Of a stretch of DNA of 64,000 nt, positions 22,141-33,045 are shown one piece after another. Origin of the DNA: Gliomastix tumulicola (lineage: Eukaryota; Ascomycota; Sordariomycetes; Hypocreales; Bionectriaceae); the NCBI GenBank assembly GCA_001599755.1, contig BCHX01000001.1:4650001-4714000 (forward strand). The letters are read 5' to 3'. The notes beneath the pieces are model-generated. The model ran no database searches. It was not told where the DNA came from and saw only the letters and a program-made list of their open reading frames with translations. Position 1 is the stretch's first letter, and every line of letters starts with the position of its first letter. A program made the translations under genes and the position numbers.

Positions 22141-23820
22141 CTAGGATTGATATCCGCCGAATCCGTTGTTGAAGTTCTGCCCGGGAGGCGTGGCCTGGTT
22201 CCACTGAGCCTGGGGCGGCTGCTGACCGCGCCCAAAACCACCGGCACTCTGAGGGCCGTTGTAGCCCATCGGGGAGCCTGTGAACCCAGCAGGAGAGCCG
22301 GTCTGGGGAGGGGCACTGAAGTTGCCCTGCTGTCCATTGAACTGAGCGGCTGTGTTGCAAAGACTTGTCAGCAAAAGGTCTGCCGTTTATAGAGGTGTTT
22401 TGGTGCGCAACTCACCATTGTACTGAGGATAGAACGTCGGCGTGCCCGGGTAGCCACCAGGGGTCTGGGCACTCTGAGGGCTGTATGGGGTCGAGGGATC
22501 GAAACTCTGGGAACCAGAAGGTGTCTTGTCCTTACCCCACTACACAGAGGTTAGCTACCGACTCAGACCTTGACTCGTTAAATTTGACCACTCACGCTGC
22601 ACTTCAAAGGTCGTCCGTTGACGTTGTAGCCGTTCATCTGGCAGATGGCCATGGCTGCATTCTCGTGCGAGTCCATCTTGATGAAAGCGAAGCCTCGGTC
22701 GGCGTGGAAGCGAGACTCCTGGACAAAGCCAAAGTTCTGGAACAGAGGCACAACGTCCTGGGGAGTGGTGTAAGGGGTGAGATTGCCCACATAGCATGTT
22801 GTCTGCCAGTTAGGAGTCTGCGTCAAAACCACCTCGTAGCTGGCGACGCCGTGAGAGGGGAACTGGTGATGTCCGTAAGGGGTGGTAGGAGTCATGCCCA
22901 TGGCTGACATGGCCTGCTGCTGAGCCATCGACGGCTGGCCCTTCTGGTTGGCCCAGTTGCAGCGGATGGCTCTGGAACCAAGCCACTCTCCATCCATAGA
23001 ACTCAGGGCCTTCTCAGCTTCCGATCGGTCTCGGAACGCAACGAAGCCATAGCCACGAGATCGTCCAGTCTTCATGTCCCACATGACACGTGCCTCGGAC
23101 ACCGATCCAAATGCGGAGAAAGCCTGCATCAGGATCTCGTCATTGACTTCATTGGAGAGATCACCAACGAAGATGTGGAAATGGCCAGAAGTGTCCTCCT
23201 TGGTGGAGGTGTTGGCCTGGTAGGCCCAGTTGACACGGATTTCCTGTGGTACATTAATGCCAGGTCAGGCAAGCAGCTCAGAGGAGTTCAACGTACCGAC
23301 TGGTGAACCCGGCGTCCGTTCAGTGTTTGCATGGCACGCTCCGCAGCACCGGGGTCATCATACTCGACGAACCCGTAGTTGAAGCCCTTAGCCTAGTTGT
23401 GGCAAACAGCCGACAGGTCAGCCATCTAATATCTTGCTAGTTTTGAACAGGGTAGAGAGAGGCACGGCATACATTCTTGTCAGGGATGATCTTGACATTC
23501 TGGACATGTCCAGTTGTCTCGAAGATCTGTCGGAGAACATCCTCCGTCACGCGCTGGTCAAGGCCACCGACGTAGAGCGCCCGCTTGTTAGGCTCAGGCG
23601 CCGCTCGACGGATGCCGCTGGTCGGGGAGAGGACACCGCCGACGTCCTGCGCAGCTCTGGGCGAGGTGATGGCGGTAGGGATCGGGTTGTTATTCTGAGG
23701 AATGTGCAGAGGAGGCGGGGCAATGGCCTGGCCGTTCTGCCCGCCGTCGAAGCCTGCGGCACCAGGATTTGGCTGAGGGGGCAGCTGGCCCGGGTTGGGA
23801 GGGGCTCCAGTGTCGGCCAT
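22141..23820 (-). CDS. pub1: Three-RRM RNA-binding protein, Pub1/TIA-1 type
   Basis: Poly(A)/U-rich mRNA-binding protein expected in nucleus and cytoplasm and in stress granules. Exons 23820-23473, 23392-23297, 23243-22596, 22539-22416 and 22349-22141; 474 aa, all phases consistent. RRM1 (about 80-150: KRALYVGGLDQRVTED, RNP1-like KGFNYGFVEY), RRM2 (about 165-240: HIFVGDLSNEVNDE, SRGYGFVAF) and RRM3 (about 285-360: TTCYVGNLTPYTTPQD, RGFAFIKM) are followed by the typical CSWGKD junction and a Gln/Gly/Asn-rich prion-like tail ending FGGYQS. The N-terminus is Pro-rich. Introns fall inside RRM1 and at domain borders. It is divergent from the Med2-like gene over 1.5 kb. Confident family call; Pub1 versus Nam8-type paralogue is decided by the CSWGKD/tail layout. 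Confidence 0.9.
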
Positions 23821-25299
23821 GGTTGAAATAGGCGGCTTTACTCGTTGGAAACGGAAGAATCGATCGAGTCTGCCTTGTTGAAGCCCGCACTGTGACTAGC
23901 AGAATCGCGGGCAGGATTCGAGGATCCGAAAAGATGGTTTGGAGATTGTGGAAAACCGCAACGCCAAACCCGAGCAGAGGTCAAAACGGAATCAGGCGAG
24001 GAGCGATTGGGAAATGCGGATCAGGTCGTGTCTAAATCAGCACGCTACAGAAGAAATGACAAGATTAGCTGAAGAAGCCCCAAGCTGTGGCATATTTGAC
24101 GGAGAGGAGATGGCAAAGGGGGCCTGCGCTGCGCCGTGGCACTGACGGGACAGCTCAGTCGTGCGAACAGGAGACAGACTAACAGAATTCCGGAATGGCG
24201 GACCCGTCTAAGAGAGACATCAAGTCAAGGTAACAGCTATGAGGGGGACGAATGCAAAGAGGACGAGACGGGGCTAGACGTGACGAGGCGCGAAATCAAG
24301 AGAATCAAATCAAGAAGAACGGCAAAGCAGAACAACGAGATAAGAAAACGGGCACAAAAGGACCAGGTCCTGAAGTCGCAAAGGCCGTTGGTGAATGGTT
24401 GATGTTTGCTGGTGTTGCAGGTTTGAGCTGGCGGTCGGTGCAGGTGGAGTAAATCTTTTGGCGACTTTCCTGAGGTGGGCAGTGGAGCGGCCGGCCTGGG
24501 TGGAGAGGGCACCGCTAGAACCTCCAGAGGCAGCGTGCGTTTGCTGCGTTAGGAGGCTGAGGAGGGGGAAGCCCCAGTGTGATAGCTGTCTGTCACACGC
24601 TGTGATTGGCCGCTGCCGCCCAGGTCATTTAACTACAAGCCCTGAACAACAACCCCACATTGAGGAACCGACGCTAAAACAGACTGACCGCATCGCATTG
24701 CATTGCATCGCCGTCTTCGCAGGAACGTCGCCACGATGTTAGCCTTGATTTCGCTTTTATTTGCTGCTGCTGTGGCGCTGTCTATGCACGATTTGACGAA
24801 GAATACAGGCTCATTAGATGTCAAGCCGCATATTACAAGACACACAGGTACTGGCTTAGACAGAGGCCCGTGACCGTGGCGTGGCTAACACTGTGACGCA
24901 TAATTGCCGATGTCGCAATAAGGGATCACACACATTTGCGCCTGAACGGCTAATCTTCGCAGCACTGCGCTAGCTTCCGGCTGTGGTGTGCACAGTGCAA
25001 ACACAGTCTCTCTCCCTTGCTTCGGTCTCATGAAAGGCTTCCTTTTAGGTGAACTTTGTGTATCCCAACCTGTCCCAGCCAACCTCCTACCTCCATCTTC
25101 AACTTATATCTCTTCTAATCCATAGCCCAGCACCCAATTTTCCATCAGATTGCTACCCTCTACATTTTTCCACCTCAAAAAATTTGCAAATTGTTGTCAG
25201 CAAAATTTCTGCATATTCAGAACCTCGCCGATTGCCTCGTATAAGGGGCACCTCAGTTCGCAACGCCTTGCGACCGGTGCACGCGATTTTCACGCGACC
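23821..25299. promoter_or_regulatory. Divergent promoter region, Pub1-like (-) and Med2-like (+)
   Basis: 1.48 kb between divergent starts. An ATTGG (CCAAT box, minus strand) occurs at about 24604-24608. A purine-rich block (24240-24380) lies on the Pub1 side and may be its leader; pyrimidine-rich DNA at 25050-25180 precedes the Med2-like start. No gene recognised. Confidence 0.5.
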
Positions 25300-26520
25300 A
25301 TGGACTCGCACAAGACAAATGCATCGCTCGATGCACTGCAAGTCGTCATCAACGACGTAGTAAGTGGTGCATCAAGTTCAAGCTCCTTTTCATACGCGAT
25401 TCCCGGCTCACAGTCAACGCGTCTTAGTTGGTTCAGACGGGCAAGGCCATCCGCTCAACGACCAAGGACGGCAACGGCAACGGGGTGCAAAGTCCTGGCG
25501 CCACCCAATCCAAACTACCCGACAGCATGCGCGTTTTCCACTCGGCCCTGGATGACCTGGAAATTGAAATCGTGAGTTTCTTCAGAACGAAAACCTCCGA
25601 GAAATCCCGGGATCAGCGTACTAACCCGAGCAACCATCGACAAGATCAAAGCCAAGTCAATCTTGCAACGTGACTTGTCGCGCCTCCAAATGCCCAAGTC
25701 GTCTGTCATTAAACCAGAGCCAGTCGAGGCGCAGTCAAAATCTCCCATGGTCATCGGCATCGACTCTTCACCCCAGACTCTGAAGAGGGAGCCCACAGCT
25801 GAGCCTGTCAGCGAGAATCAGTCTGTGGCACCATTTCCTGATATGGGAATGGATATGTCGGCCGCTGCTCCAAAGGAAGAACCACCGAATTCTTCGGTGG
25901 CAGATGCATCCAGTGCCATGCAGAGCAACCCAATAGCCGACATGGACTTCACTGCCCCTGTGCCGATTATGGACCAAGGAGAATCAGATCAGCAGCTCGG
26001 CGCTTCGGGGCCAGCAGAGGCTGCAATGGAAGGTCCAGCATCCGACCTCAACTTTACGACAATGCAGTTCTCTCTGGCGCCGCCGGATGAGGGGCCGCAG
26101 CCGGATATGAATCCATCGGATGCGTTTGGCCTCGGGGTGTACAACAACACCGATCATGGCCAGGACGACCTATCTCTCGGCCTGCTTCCAGACGACAGTA
26201 TGAACAACAGCAATGGCGCTATTGGTAACAGTAACCAACCTCAGATCGACCTCACTGCCTCTCAAGGTGGTGTAACCACAAATCAGAACTCCACTGATGG
26301 TGCTGGCGCGGCTGGCAATGCCTCCATGTCTGATGAGACCATGAACAGCATTCTCAACGTGGACCTTACCGGCGACGGAAACGACTTTGATTTCAGCCTC
26401 GATGGAGATACCTTCAACGACTTGATGAACTCGCATGACGAGGGCAATTTCGACACCGGCATGGAGCATGGGCAGTTCGACGAAGACTTTTTCGGTCTCA
26501 CCAAGACAGATGGCTCGTGA
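25300..26520 (+). CDS. Mediator tail subunit Med2-like protein
   Basis: Probable subunit of the RNA polymerase II Mediator tail module in the nucleus. Exons 25300-25359, 25428-25571 and 25645-26520; the second intron has a perfect TACTAAC branch site; 359 aa. The N-terminal ~100 residues are helical and include VFHSALDDLEIEI then IKAKSILQRDLSRLQ, which matches in position and pattern the conserved helix of fungal Med2 (LFHxxLDDLE). The rest is disordered, acidic, Asn/Met/Asp-rich, with DFDFSLDGDTFNDLMN near the end, like an activation-type tail. The first donor is GTAGTAAGT, so a site 3 nt upstream is also possible. Family assignment rests on the short N-terminal motif and architecture, so it is moderate. 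Confidence 0.6.
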
Positions 26521-26620
26521 GCAAGACACACCAAAACCCGATGGGTCCGACACGCTCATGACCTTGTTGAATATTTACTGTGAAAATCTGCCTATCCTCC
26601 CGAAACGGTCTTGTTCTGTT

Positions 26621-27868
26621 TCAAGGCCCCTGTGTCATTTCCCACATCCTTCCCAGCATGCCCTTGAAGTTGGCATTACGCCAACCGGTCCATGACTTAT
26701 CAAGCGCGCCCCAAGTATCCTCGCGGTCGACAGTTCCCTCTCGAATATAGTACGACCCAGCAATGCTCCACAGCGCCCAATCCGCATCGTTATTCTCCAT
26801 ATAGCCCACGAGACAGGTCAGATACGCATAGTCCTTGTCGTTCAGACCGTTGTTGGGGCCGCCCTCCATGCCAACGCCGAATTCTGACAGGAACAAGGGG
26901 CCTGTCCACTTCTTCTGTTGCTCAAGCACAAAGCCGAAGAGGAAACCATAGTTGACCTTGCGGATGTCACAGTTGTTGAAATCGGGAGTGTTGACGGTGA
27001 AGCTATAGGCATGCGACTCCCACACGTTCTTGCCAGCCCAGTCGCCCACGGGCATGTCGCGGTCTCGCAGCTGCGCAAGGTTCGTGCCGCCGTCCAGTCC
27101 GCCGACAATGACGAGGGCATTGGGGTTTCCCTCGTGCACGATCCGGGCGGCCTGCGGCATCTTGCTGAACCACTGGTTGCCGCCCCATGGGATCTGCGTG
27201 ATGTGCGCCCGGAGCTCGTTACGCAGCGACACTCCTATGATGCCGGGGCGGCCGGCAGACCACTCGGAGATGGTCTTGAGGCCATCCAGCCACTGGGTGG
27301 CGTCGAAGAACTCGCTGTTCTCCTTGATGTACCCCGGAGCGTCCTTCCACCACCCGTTGCCATCGTCCAGGTTGCAGCACCACTTAGCCTTGGATACGTG
27401 GTTGTCCAGCACGGTCATGACGCCCCGCTCCCAGAGGGCATCCTCGACGGCTCCAAATACATCGAGGATGGACGCGTCCGCGAAGAAGGGGTGCTTCTCC
27501 AGTGCCTGGTCGTACAGCGCCATAACGGCGCCCTCGTCCACACCCGCCGAGGCCGCTCCGGCGCGGAACGAATCCGCAACACCGAGCGTCGGGTTCAGCG
27601 TCATGTCGATCGAGAAGGTCAACCGCACGCAGTTGAAGCCCTCGCCGGCGATCCAGTCGGCGATGTAGTCGATCGTCTGGCGGTGCAGACCCTCGGGGAT
27701 GTTGGCCTCCATGTGGCCCGGCCAGTTGATGCAGCGGAGCTTGACGCGCTGGCCGTTGGAGTCGAGGATCCAGCGGCCGGAGGACGACAACGGCACGCTG
27801 GGCTTCTGCGCCGCCGCCATGGGCAGGGCGGCGGCGGCGAGCGCCAGCAGACCTGCTGTGAACTTCAT
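26621..27868 (-). CDS. Secreted GH5-family glucanase (cellulase type)
   Basis: Retaining glycoside hydrolase of clan A, expected to cut beta-1,4-glucan or related plant polysaccharide outside the cell. Intronless; ATG 27868 starts a clear signal peptide (MKFTAGLLALAAAALPMAAA, cleavage near residue 20), 415 aa. GH5 hallmarks: RCINWPG beta-strand 1, DNHVSKAKWCC, acid/base Glu218 in VSLRNELR, His287 in WESHAYSF, nucleophile Glu329 in LFLSEFGVG, and a Trp near DWALWSIAG. No carbohydrate-binding module or linker. ATG 27922 with a longer N-terminus is less likely because it would bury the signal peptide. A lone accessory gene among housekeeping genes, with 1.7 kb of empty DNA upstream. Substrate within GH5 cannot be told. 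Confidence 0.9.
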   Translation of the reverse strand: MKFTAGLLALAAAALPMAAAQKPSVPLSSSGRWILDSNGQRVKLRCINWPGHMEANIPEGLHRQTIDYIADWIAGEGFNCVRLTFSIDMTLNPTLGVADSFRAGAASAGVDEGAVMALYDQALEKHPFFADASILDVFGAVEDALWERGVMTVLDNHVSKAKWCCNLDDGNGWWKDAPGYIKENSEFFDATQWLDGLKTISEWSAGRPGIIGVSLRNELRAHITQIPWGGNQWFSKMPQAARIVHEGNPNALVIVGGLDGGTNLAQLRDRDMPVGDWAGKNVWESHAYSFTVNTPDFNNCDIRKVNYGFLFGFVLEQQKKWTGPLFLSEFGVGMEGGPNNGLNDKDYAYLTCLVGYMENNDADWALWSIAGSYYIREGTVDREDTWGALDKSWTGWRNANFKGMLGRMWEMTQGP

Positions 27869-28254
27869 AGTGTGCCCGATGGAGGTATATATATAGACAA
27901 GCCGGACAGGAAATATGGACAATGAACTACTTCAATGTGCAGAGCAGACCAAGACTCCCTCAAAGGAGGGCTGAGGCCATCTTATGCATCTCGCCCACAG
28001 GGAAACCGGTTCACACTCGTCAACCCGGTGATATCTAGTGACATGTGCAGGTCGCCGACTGTCGGGCGCATCTCCATCCGGCCCTCCCCCCCTGCGGCCT
28101 CTTTGTCTAGAACCCTAGCCCACCTACCAATTCTACGAAGTATGGATCGGGAATGAGCTTAACAGCGCTGTGGGCTGATGGATGGTTACCTGCAGCCATG
28201 GCGCCCCGGGAACAGGACAGTGAGGTGGGATCAGCGGCCCTACCCTACCCAGGA

Positions 28255-28273
28255 TCTCTTTCTCTCTCTCTCT
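28255..28273. repeat. CT dinucleotide repeat
   Basis: Interrupted (CT)n run in the GH5 upstream region. It could act as a pyrimidine promoter element or be a neutral microsatellite. Confidence 0.8.
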
Positions 28274-28418
28274 GTCCCGTCTTTTCATTTGACAGAGAGC
28301 GGATGAGAACAGATGATGGTGATCATGCCCGTTAGGGTAGCGTCGGGTCCCTTTTTTCTGTCATGTACCCCTCTCGCATGCGCATCGGCATCTACTCGGC
28401 GTATCCTTCAGCAGAACC

Positions 28419-28434
28419 ACATACATACATACAT
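28419..28434. repeat. (ACAT)4 microsatellite
   Basis: Four perfect ACAT units in non-coding DNA. Confidence 0.85.
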
Positions 28435-29600
28435 GGTATACACGGGCAGCTGAACATTCAACAGTACCGTTTCTTGGCCTGGATGCCTGCGCCTCTGTGC
28501 CTGAAGATCATGTAATATCGCCTACTACCACCTTCTCACATTGAGGATGAAATGTCAAGACTCCCGTGGAAAAGGATGAAAGATGCATCTGAGCGGGGGG
28601 AGGGGTCGAGGCGCCAGCGCCAGCCAGGATCAGGCCTGCAGTACATCCTCAAATGTCCCCGTGATAACCTTGCTGATCCTCGTCTCGTCACTTGGGTAAT
28701 AGGTACATACTAGCAAGAATCAAGAAGATTAAAATAAAATAAAAAACAAGAATCCCCCGGCAGAGGCAGAAGCAGAGGATGGATCAGAAAGGGGGGCCCA
28801 CGTCGCTCGCCCAGCTGCCACGACCGGTTTTGGTAGGTGATGGGGACTCGAAGGAGTGTGCCAGCAGGGATCCAGACACTTCGCCGCCAGGAGGGAGAGC
28901 CAGCGATGCAAAACACCTGCCGGACAGTGGAAGAGTTTACGATATCTCGGCTGCTCCATCGCCAGGCATTGACTAGGAGTGTTTTCCCCATGTAGATAGA
29001 TGCATGTTAGTCCTCACAGGATGCGGCGTCACCGAGCGTCGAGATATCACGTCGTTGACCAGCTGCTGGGTTGGGGAAGGAGAGGAAGGGAAGGGGAAAA
29101 TGCACCCCAGACTAGTATTGAGGACCAACGGGTCAGGTAAGTAGTTATTAAATACACGATCGATATAGTCGTACATCCTGAACGTGCCGTCTGGTAGAGG
29201 CAGTGGGACACGGTCAAGGAACTGAGACCCTCACGCCTGCAAGCCATGTGCGGCCTGCTTCGTATCCTGCCCTCTGCAACGCCACAAAAGAAGAGTAAAA
29301 GTAAGACTGTAAGAAAACAAGACCCCTGCGTGAGGCACAGCATCTGACTCTGGTGTCATGTATACGGTATCACCAAAAGTCAGACCTCCAAAAACACCAA
29401 GCTAGGGAGGCAAACTCCCGGTCCGAAAAGGAAACAAAAGGACGAAAACAGAATCCAGGGCCGCTGGCCCGCGAAATCAACAAAGCAAAGAAAGCCGGCT
29501 TGGTAGTAGGTAGGTTGGTCGTAAGTCGTGAAGCCACGAACATGCGTCGAGGAGGGCATCCATCCTCGTCGCACGTCGCTCTATTAGATGATCTGGTGAT

Positions 29601-30888
29601 CTAAAACGTAACTTGTTTCTTGGGCTTCTGCTGTTGTGGCTGCTGCTCCTGGGTGGCAGCGGCAGCCCTCAACTCGAGCTCCCGTCTCTTTGCAAGTAGG
29701 CTCTTGAAGGCGCCGATGCACTGCACCAGGCCCTCCTCGTCAGCGGCACAGAACTTGTAGCTCTTCTCTTCCGTGATGACCTGGAAGCAATGCGTCTTGC
29801 TCTTGCTGAGAGGGTCGATGTCCACGACGTTGACAATAGAGGAGAGCTCAAAAATGCGCTGCGCCGTGTACTCTGAGCCATCCTTGTACAGGATGAGGTT
29901 CCGAGGACGGAGGACGCCCCAGAGGCGCTTCCACTGACGGACACCACCCCGGACACGGAGGAACGAGAGCCAGCCCTGCCAGATGACACGCTCGGGGTCC
30001 TGCTCGATATTCTGTATGCTCAGGTGACTGACAGAACGTGTGATGGCGGGCTGGAGCGGTTGCGATGTCGGGCCAGAGGTAGGCACCGAACGGGGCTCGA
30101 GAACGGGGCTGTGCAGAGTCAGGCTCTCAATTGATGCGCCTGGAAGTCGGTGCCCGTCAGTATCGGAGAAATCCGAGTACGAGGCCAGCTCGGTGCCAGA
30201 GAGGCCAGACGATTCGACCTGCGACGACTTGCGTCGACCATTAATCGGTGCCTGGAGCGGTTTGGTTGCGGCCATTGGCTCGGGAGAGCTCGAGAGCATG
30301 CCTTCAGAGATCCCAAGGACAGCCCTCATCCCACTAGGAGTCTGGCGCCGGCCTAACGGGCTGGCGAGGAACATCTCTTCCTCTTCCTCCTCGATCCGGG
30401 CCTCGTTTCGAATCAGGTTGACCCATGACTCTGCCTCCTGCTGGTTCGATGCTTGGAAGTGGAAATTCCGCGACGGCGAGAACAGGCCAAAGACGTGCTC
30501 TCGCTTGTGTTTGGGGTCTTTGAGGAAGGCGACTGCGGTCAGGTCGGAGAGGTGAAGCTGATGGCGCAGCTTGTCCTCCTTGTCGGTCTTGTAGATGGAC
30601 AGTCGATTCGGCCTCAGGACGAGGAAGATGGATTTCCAGGACTTTTTCGAATCAAATTAGCATCATTCTGCCATTCCACAGGCAGAAGGAGGAATCCATC
30701 CTCACCTTTGTCTTCTGGGTGCGCTTCTGGACGTAGCCACTCTTAAGGACCCTGTCGGCCTCGAACGAGCCATTCTGGTTGACAGGAACCCTCGTCTCGG
30801 GCTCGAATCGCGTGCGCAGGGCTCCCGGGATGGGCTTCCCAACAACGGGCTGGGTCGGCGTTGGCCGTTGGACCTGTACCTGAGCCAT
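29601..30888 (-). CDS. Dual PH-domain protein, Opy1-like
   Basis: Exons 30888-30706 and 30641-29601; intron GTGAGG ... GCTAAT ... AAG keeps frame; 407 aa. PH domain 1 spans about residues 45-150 (LKSGYVQKRTQKTK, then SWKSIFLVLRPNRLSIY, ending in EAESWVNLI). PH domain 2 spans about 270-385 (IWQGWLSFLRVRGG, QWKRLWGVLRPRNLILY, KFCAADEEGLVQCIGAF). A Ser/Pro-rich linker separates them, and the tail is Gln/Lys-rich. PH domains bind phosphoinositides, so it is probably a plasma-membrane peripheral protein. Two PH domains without other modules, at this size, match Saccharomyces Opy1, a regulator of PI4P 5-kinase; orthology is inferred from architecture. It is divergent from ctu2 over 2.1 kb. Confidence 0.8.
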
Positions 30889-33045
30889 GGCGGCGGCAGG
30901 CGTCGTGGCGCGATGGCGGTCGTTCAACAATTTGGCGTTTATGGTTCAACGTATTCGAATGTACTTGGTGGGTGTGCAAATGCGATGATCGTCTGGTTTC
31001 TATGGCAATCTAATGGTCGGGTTCGATGTTCGATTGCGGCAGCGTCCAATGCTGGGCGGGCGCGACCTTCCTAGTGCCCCGGTGTCCGTTCGCTTTATAG
31101 AGGTAGTAGGCTCGATATGTATGTCGGTCGCGTGAGGGGAGGCTGGCAAGTGTCGATCAGGCAGACGGGTATGTCTGTTTACGAAGTGGCGGTACGGTTC
31201 TCGTCGATCGCAAACAGCGGCGGCGCGAATCGCACATCAGAAGAGCGGTAGAGCTGACTGTGTTTGCACAGTGATGGACCATCGCACGCCGCGGAGAGAG
31301 GAGGATGCGATGGGGTCGACCAGAGTCTTGAATCAGGAGACGAGTTCGGCGTGTGGGAGAGGGAGAAGACAACAGTGGTAACGGAACTGGAAAGGAGGTC
31401 GACCACTAATACCACTTTGTTACTAGTGAGGTAGCAGCAGCAGTCATAAACAAGCTAATGTGAGGGTGGTGAGTGGTGGTATTTGATGAATGATGGATCG
31501 GCACCGCTAAAAGGGGGAAGTACGGGGGGGAGGAAGCTTGTGCAAGCCAGAAACTGTGACTGAGCAGCGGCGAGTAGGGTTTCAGCGACAGATGAATGTG
31601 GTCGAATCAATGCCGGATATTATTAGCAGCAGGCCACCTCGAGGGGCGTCATCAGATTGGCCTGACCCAAATCCAAATCCAAAGGGCATCCGAATCATGG
31701 CAGCCTGTCTCGCCTCTTACGCGTACTGGCTGGCTGCGCAAACGCAAAAGGCCGGGTGCATCACCAGGTCGCTCTCTAGGCCACCTTTTAGGTCCCTCGC
31801 GGGCGCCCACCACTTCCCGTAGGGGCTCCGTCGTGGCGCCCTGTGCTAATGAACAGCGGCATCTGCAGTGGCCTGTTGCAGTGCTGATCACTCGTCAGCC
31901 AATCAAGTCGCCCTAAGCGCTGGCTCTGGTTTGACGTCATGCAGCTAAGACTGCCCGTGGCGGAGTGCCCTCCACTAACACGCCCTAAAATGTTCAAAAG
32001 AACCCCCTGGAAAGTGCCCAGTTTACAGGGGGTGGGCTGCTGAGACCGGAAGGGGCCACCCAGGCTGGACCTCTTCATTTCAGCTGGAACGCTTCCGGTC
32101 GGTGAGCAGAGGGAGTGCTCGGGACCTTGTTCAGATTTGCTCTTTTAATTCTTCTTCAACGTTGAATCGCTGCTCCGTGATGGGGACCCTGTGGTAGCAT
32201 TGCAGCATGCACCAACTACTAATGATTTGTTGGAATGACATCAGAAGGTGGTGAGGCACTCGATATGGTATAGGCCCTTCCCGTCAGCAAAAAGCAGGGT
32301 CCATGCCGCAGCCAAAGATGTGGAAAAAAGGCAGCGGGAAAGGCACAGGCGGCCGCCTCTGCAGGTTTACACTTTGACATGTCGTCATGAGCAGTTTTCC
32401 GCTCTCCCTTTGACTCGCAACGTTTGATGGCTTTGATTACGGAGTGACGGCTGGGAGATTGCTTCCGACGAGACCGAATCGCTCGGCAGATGGAAATCCA
32501 GCATCTCCGTCCTGCCTCAACTGCCGGCCTTACAATTCCAGGTTCCATGTGAGTGGTGTCTTGCCTACCCTGTACCGACTCTACCAATCCTAAGTTAAGC
32601 AGCATATCAACCCCGCCGTGAAGTTCTAGGTTCTTTGCTACTTATATATAGATGTACTTCATTGCTTGCCTTGCAGTAACTACGTGATTGTGTGGGTATT
32701 TTAAAATCGTGTGTGTTGTTCAAACAATCCAACTTGGTGGTGGTGGTCAGTGAGAAAGTGAAGAAGGCTACCAGCCTTAATTGTGGCGATAGCAACAAAA
32801 CTCTTCTAGACACTCAGCCAGTTTATCGCGGGCAACGGAAACAGCAGCCTCACCTACCAAACTCCAGAGTGATCGGAGCCATCTTCCGTCTCCGTGACCA
32901 TCTGTCGCTGTGCATTACCATCGTTCGTGAGCACACCAGAGCTTACCGCGTCGGGTACCAATTCTCTCGTACAAGGAGCCCCTCCAAGGGTTGAGCAAAG
33001 TCTATGACTGCCGAGACATAGAGAAATTCACAAGACCCCGACAAT
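30889..33045. promoter_or_regulatory. Long divergent region, dual-PH gene (-) and ctu2 (+)
   Basis: 2.16 kb between divergent starts. CCAAT (31886-31890) and ATTGG motifs occur. Short GC-poor ORFs are present without coding bias. It may hold long leaders for both genes, or a non-coding RNA; neither can be shown from sequence alone. Confidence 0.45.

Larger units (their letters stand above)
27869..29600. promoter_or_regulatory. Promoter side of the GH5 gene and 3' flank of the dual-PH gene
   Basis: 1.73 kb without a gene. A TATATATATA run lies at 27885-27895, only about 20 bp before the GH5 ATG. Simple repeats occur at 28255-28273 (CT) and 28419-28434 (ACAT). The far end (about 29350-29600) should be the 3' UTR of the dual-PH gene. 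Nothing else recognised. Confidence 0.5.

Noticed and set aside
26918..27925. 335-codon frame antisense to the GH5 gene
   Set aside because: Mirror of GC3-rich coding sequence; no domain or start context, and the sense strand has a complete GH5 enzyme.
29370..29600. 77 open codons after the TAG of the dual-PH gene
   Set aside because: The peptide is Phe/Cys/Trp-rich without codon bias and does not continue the Gln/Lys tail, so it looks like an open stretch of 3' UTR, unlike the RRM case.
26621..30888. Possible secondary-metabolite or carbohydrate gene cluster around the GH5 enzyme
   Set aside because: Neighbours are a Mediator-like subunit and a PH-domain protein; no transporter, synthase or local regulator. 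The Zn2Cys6 gene is 33 kb away.
30889..33045. Transposon remnant or RIP-mutated repeat in the long intergenic region
   Set aside because: No terminal repeats, no target duplication, no transposase fragment and no marked AT/TpA excess by eye.
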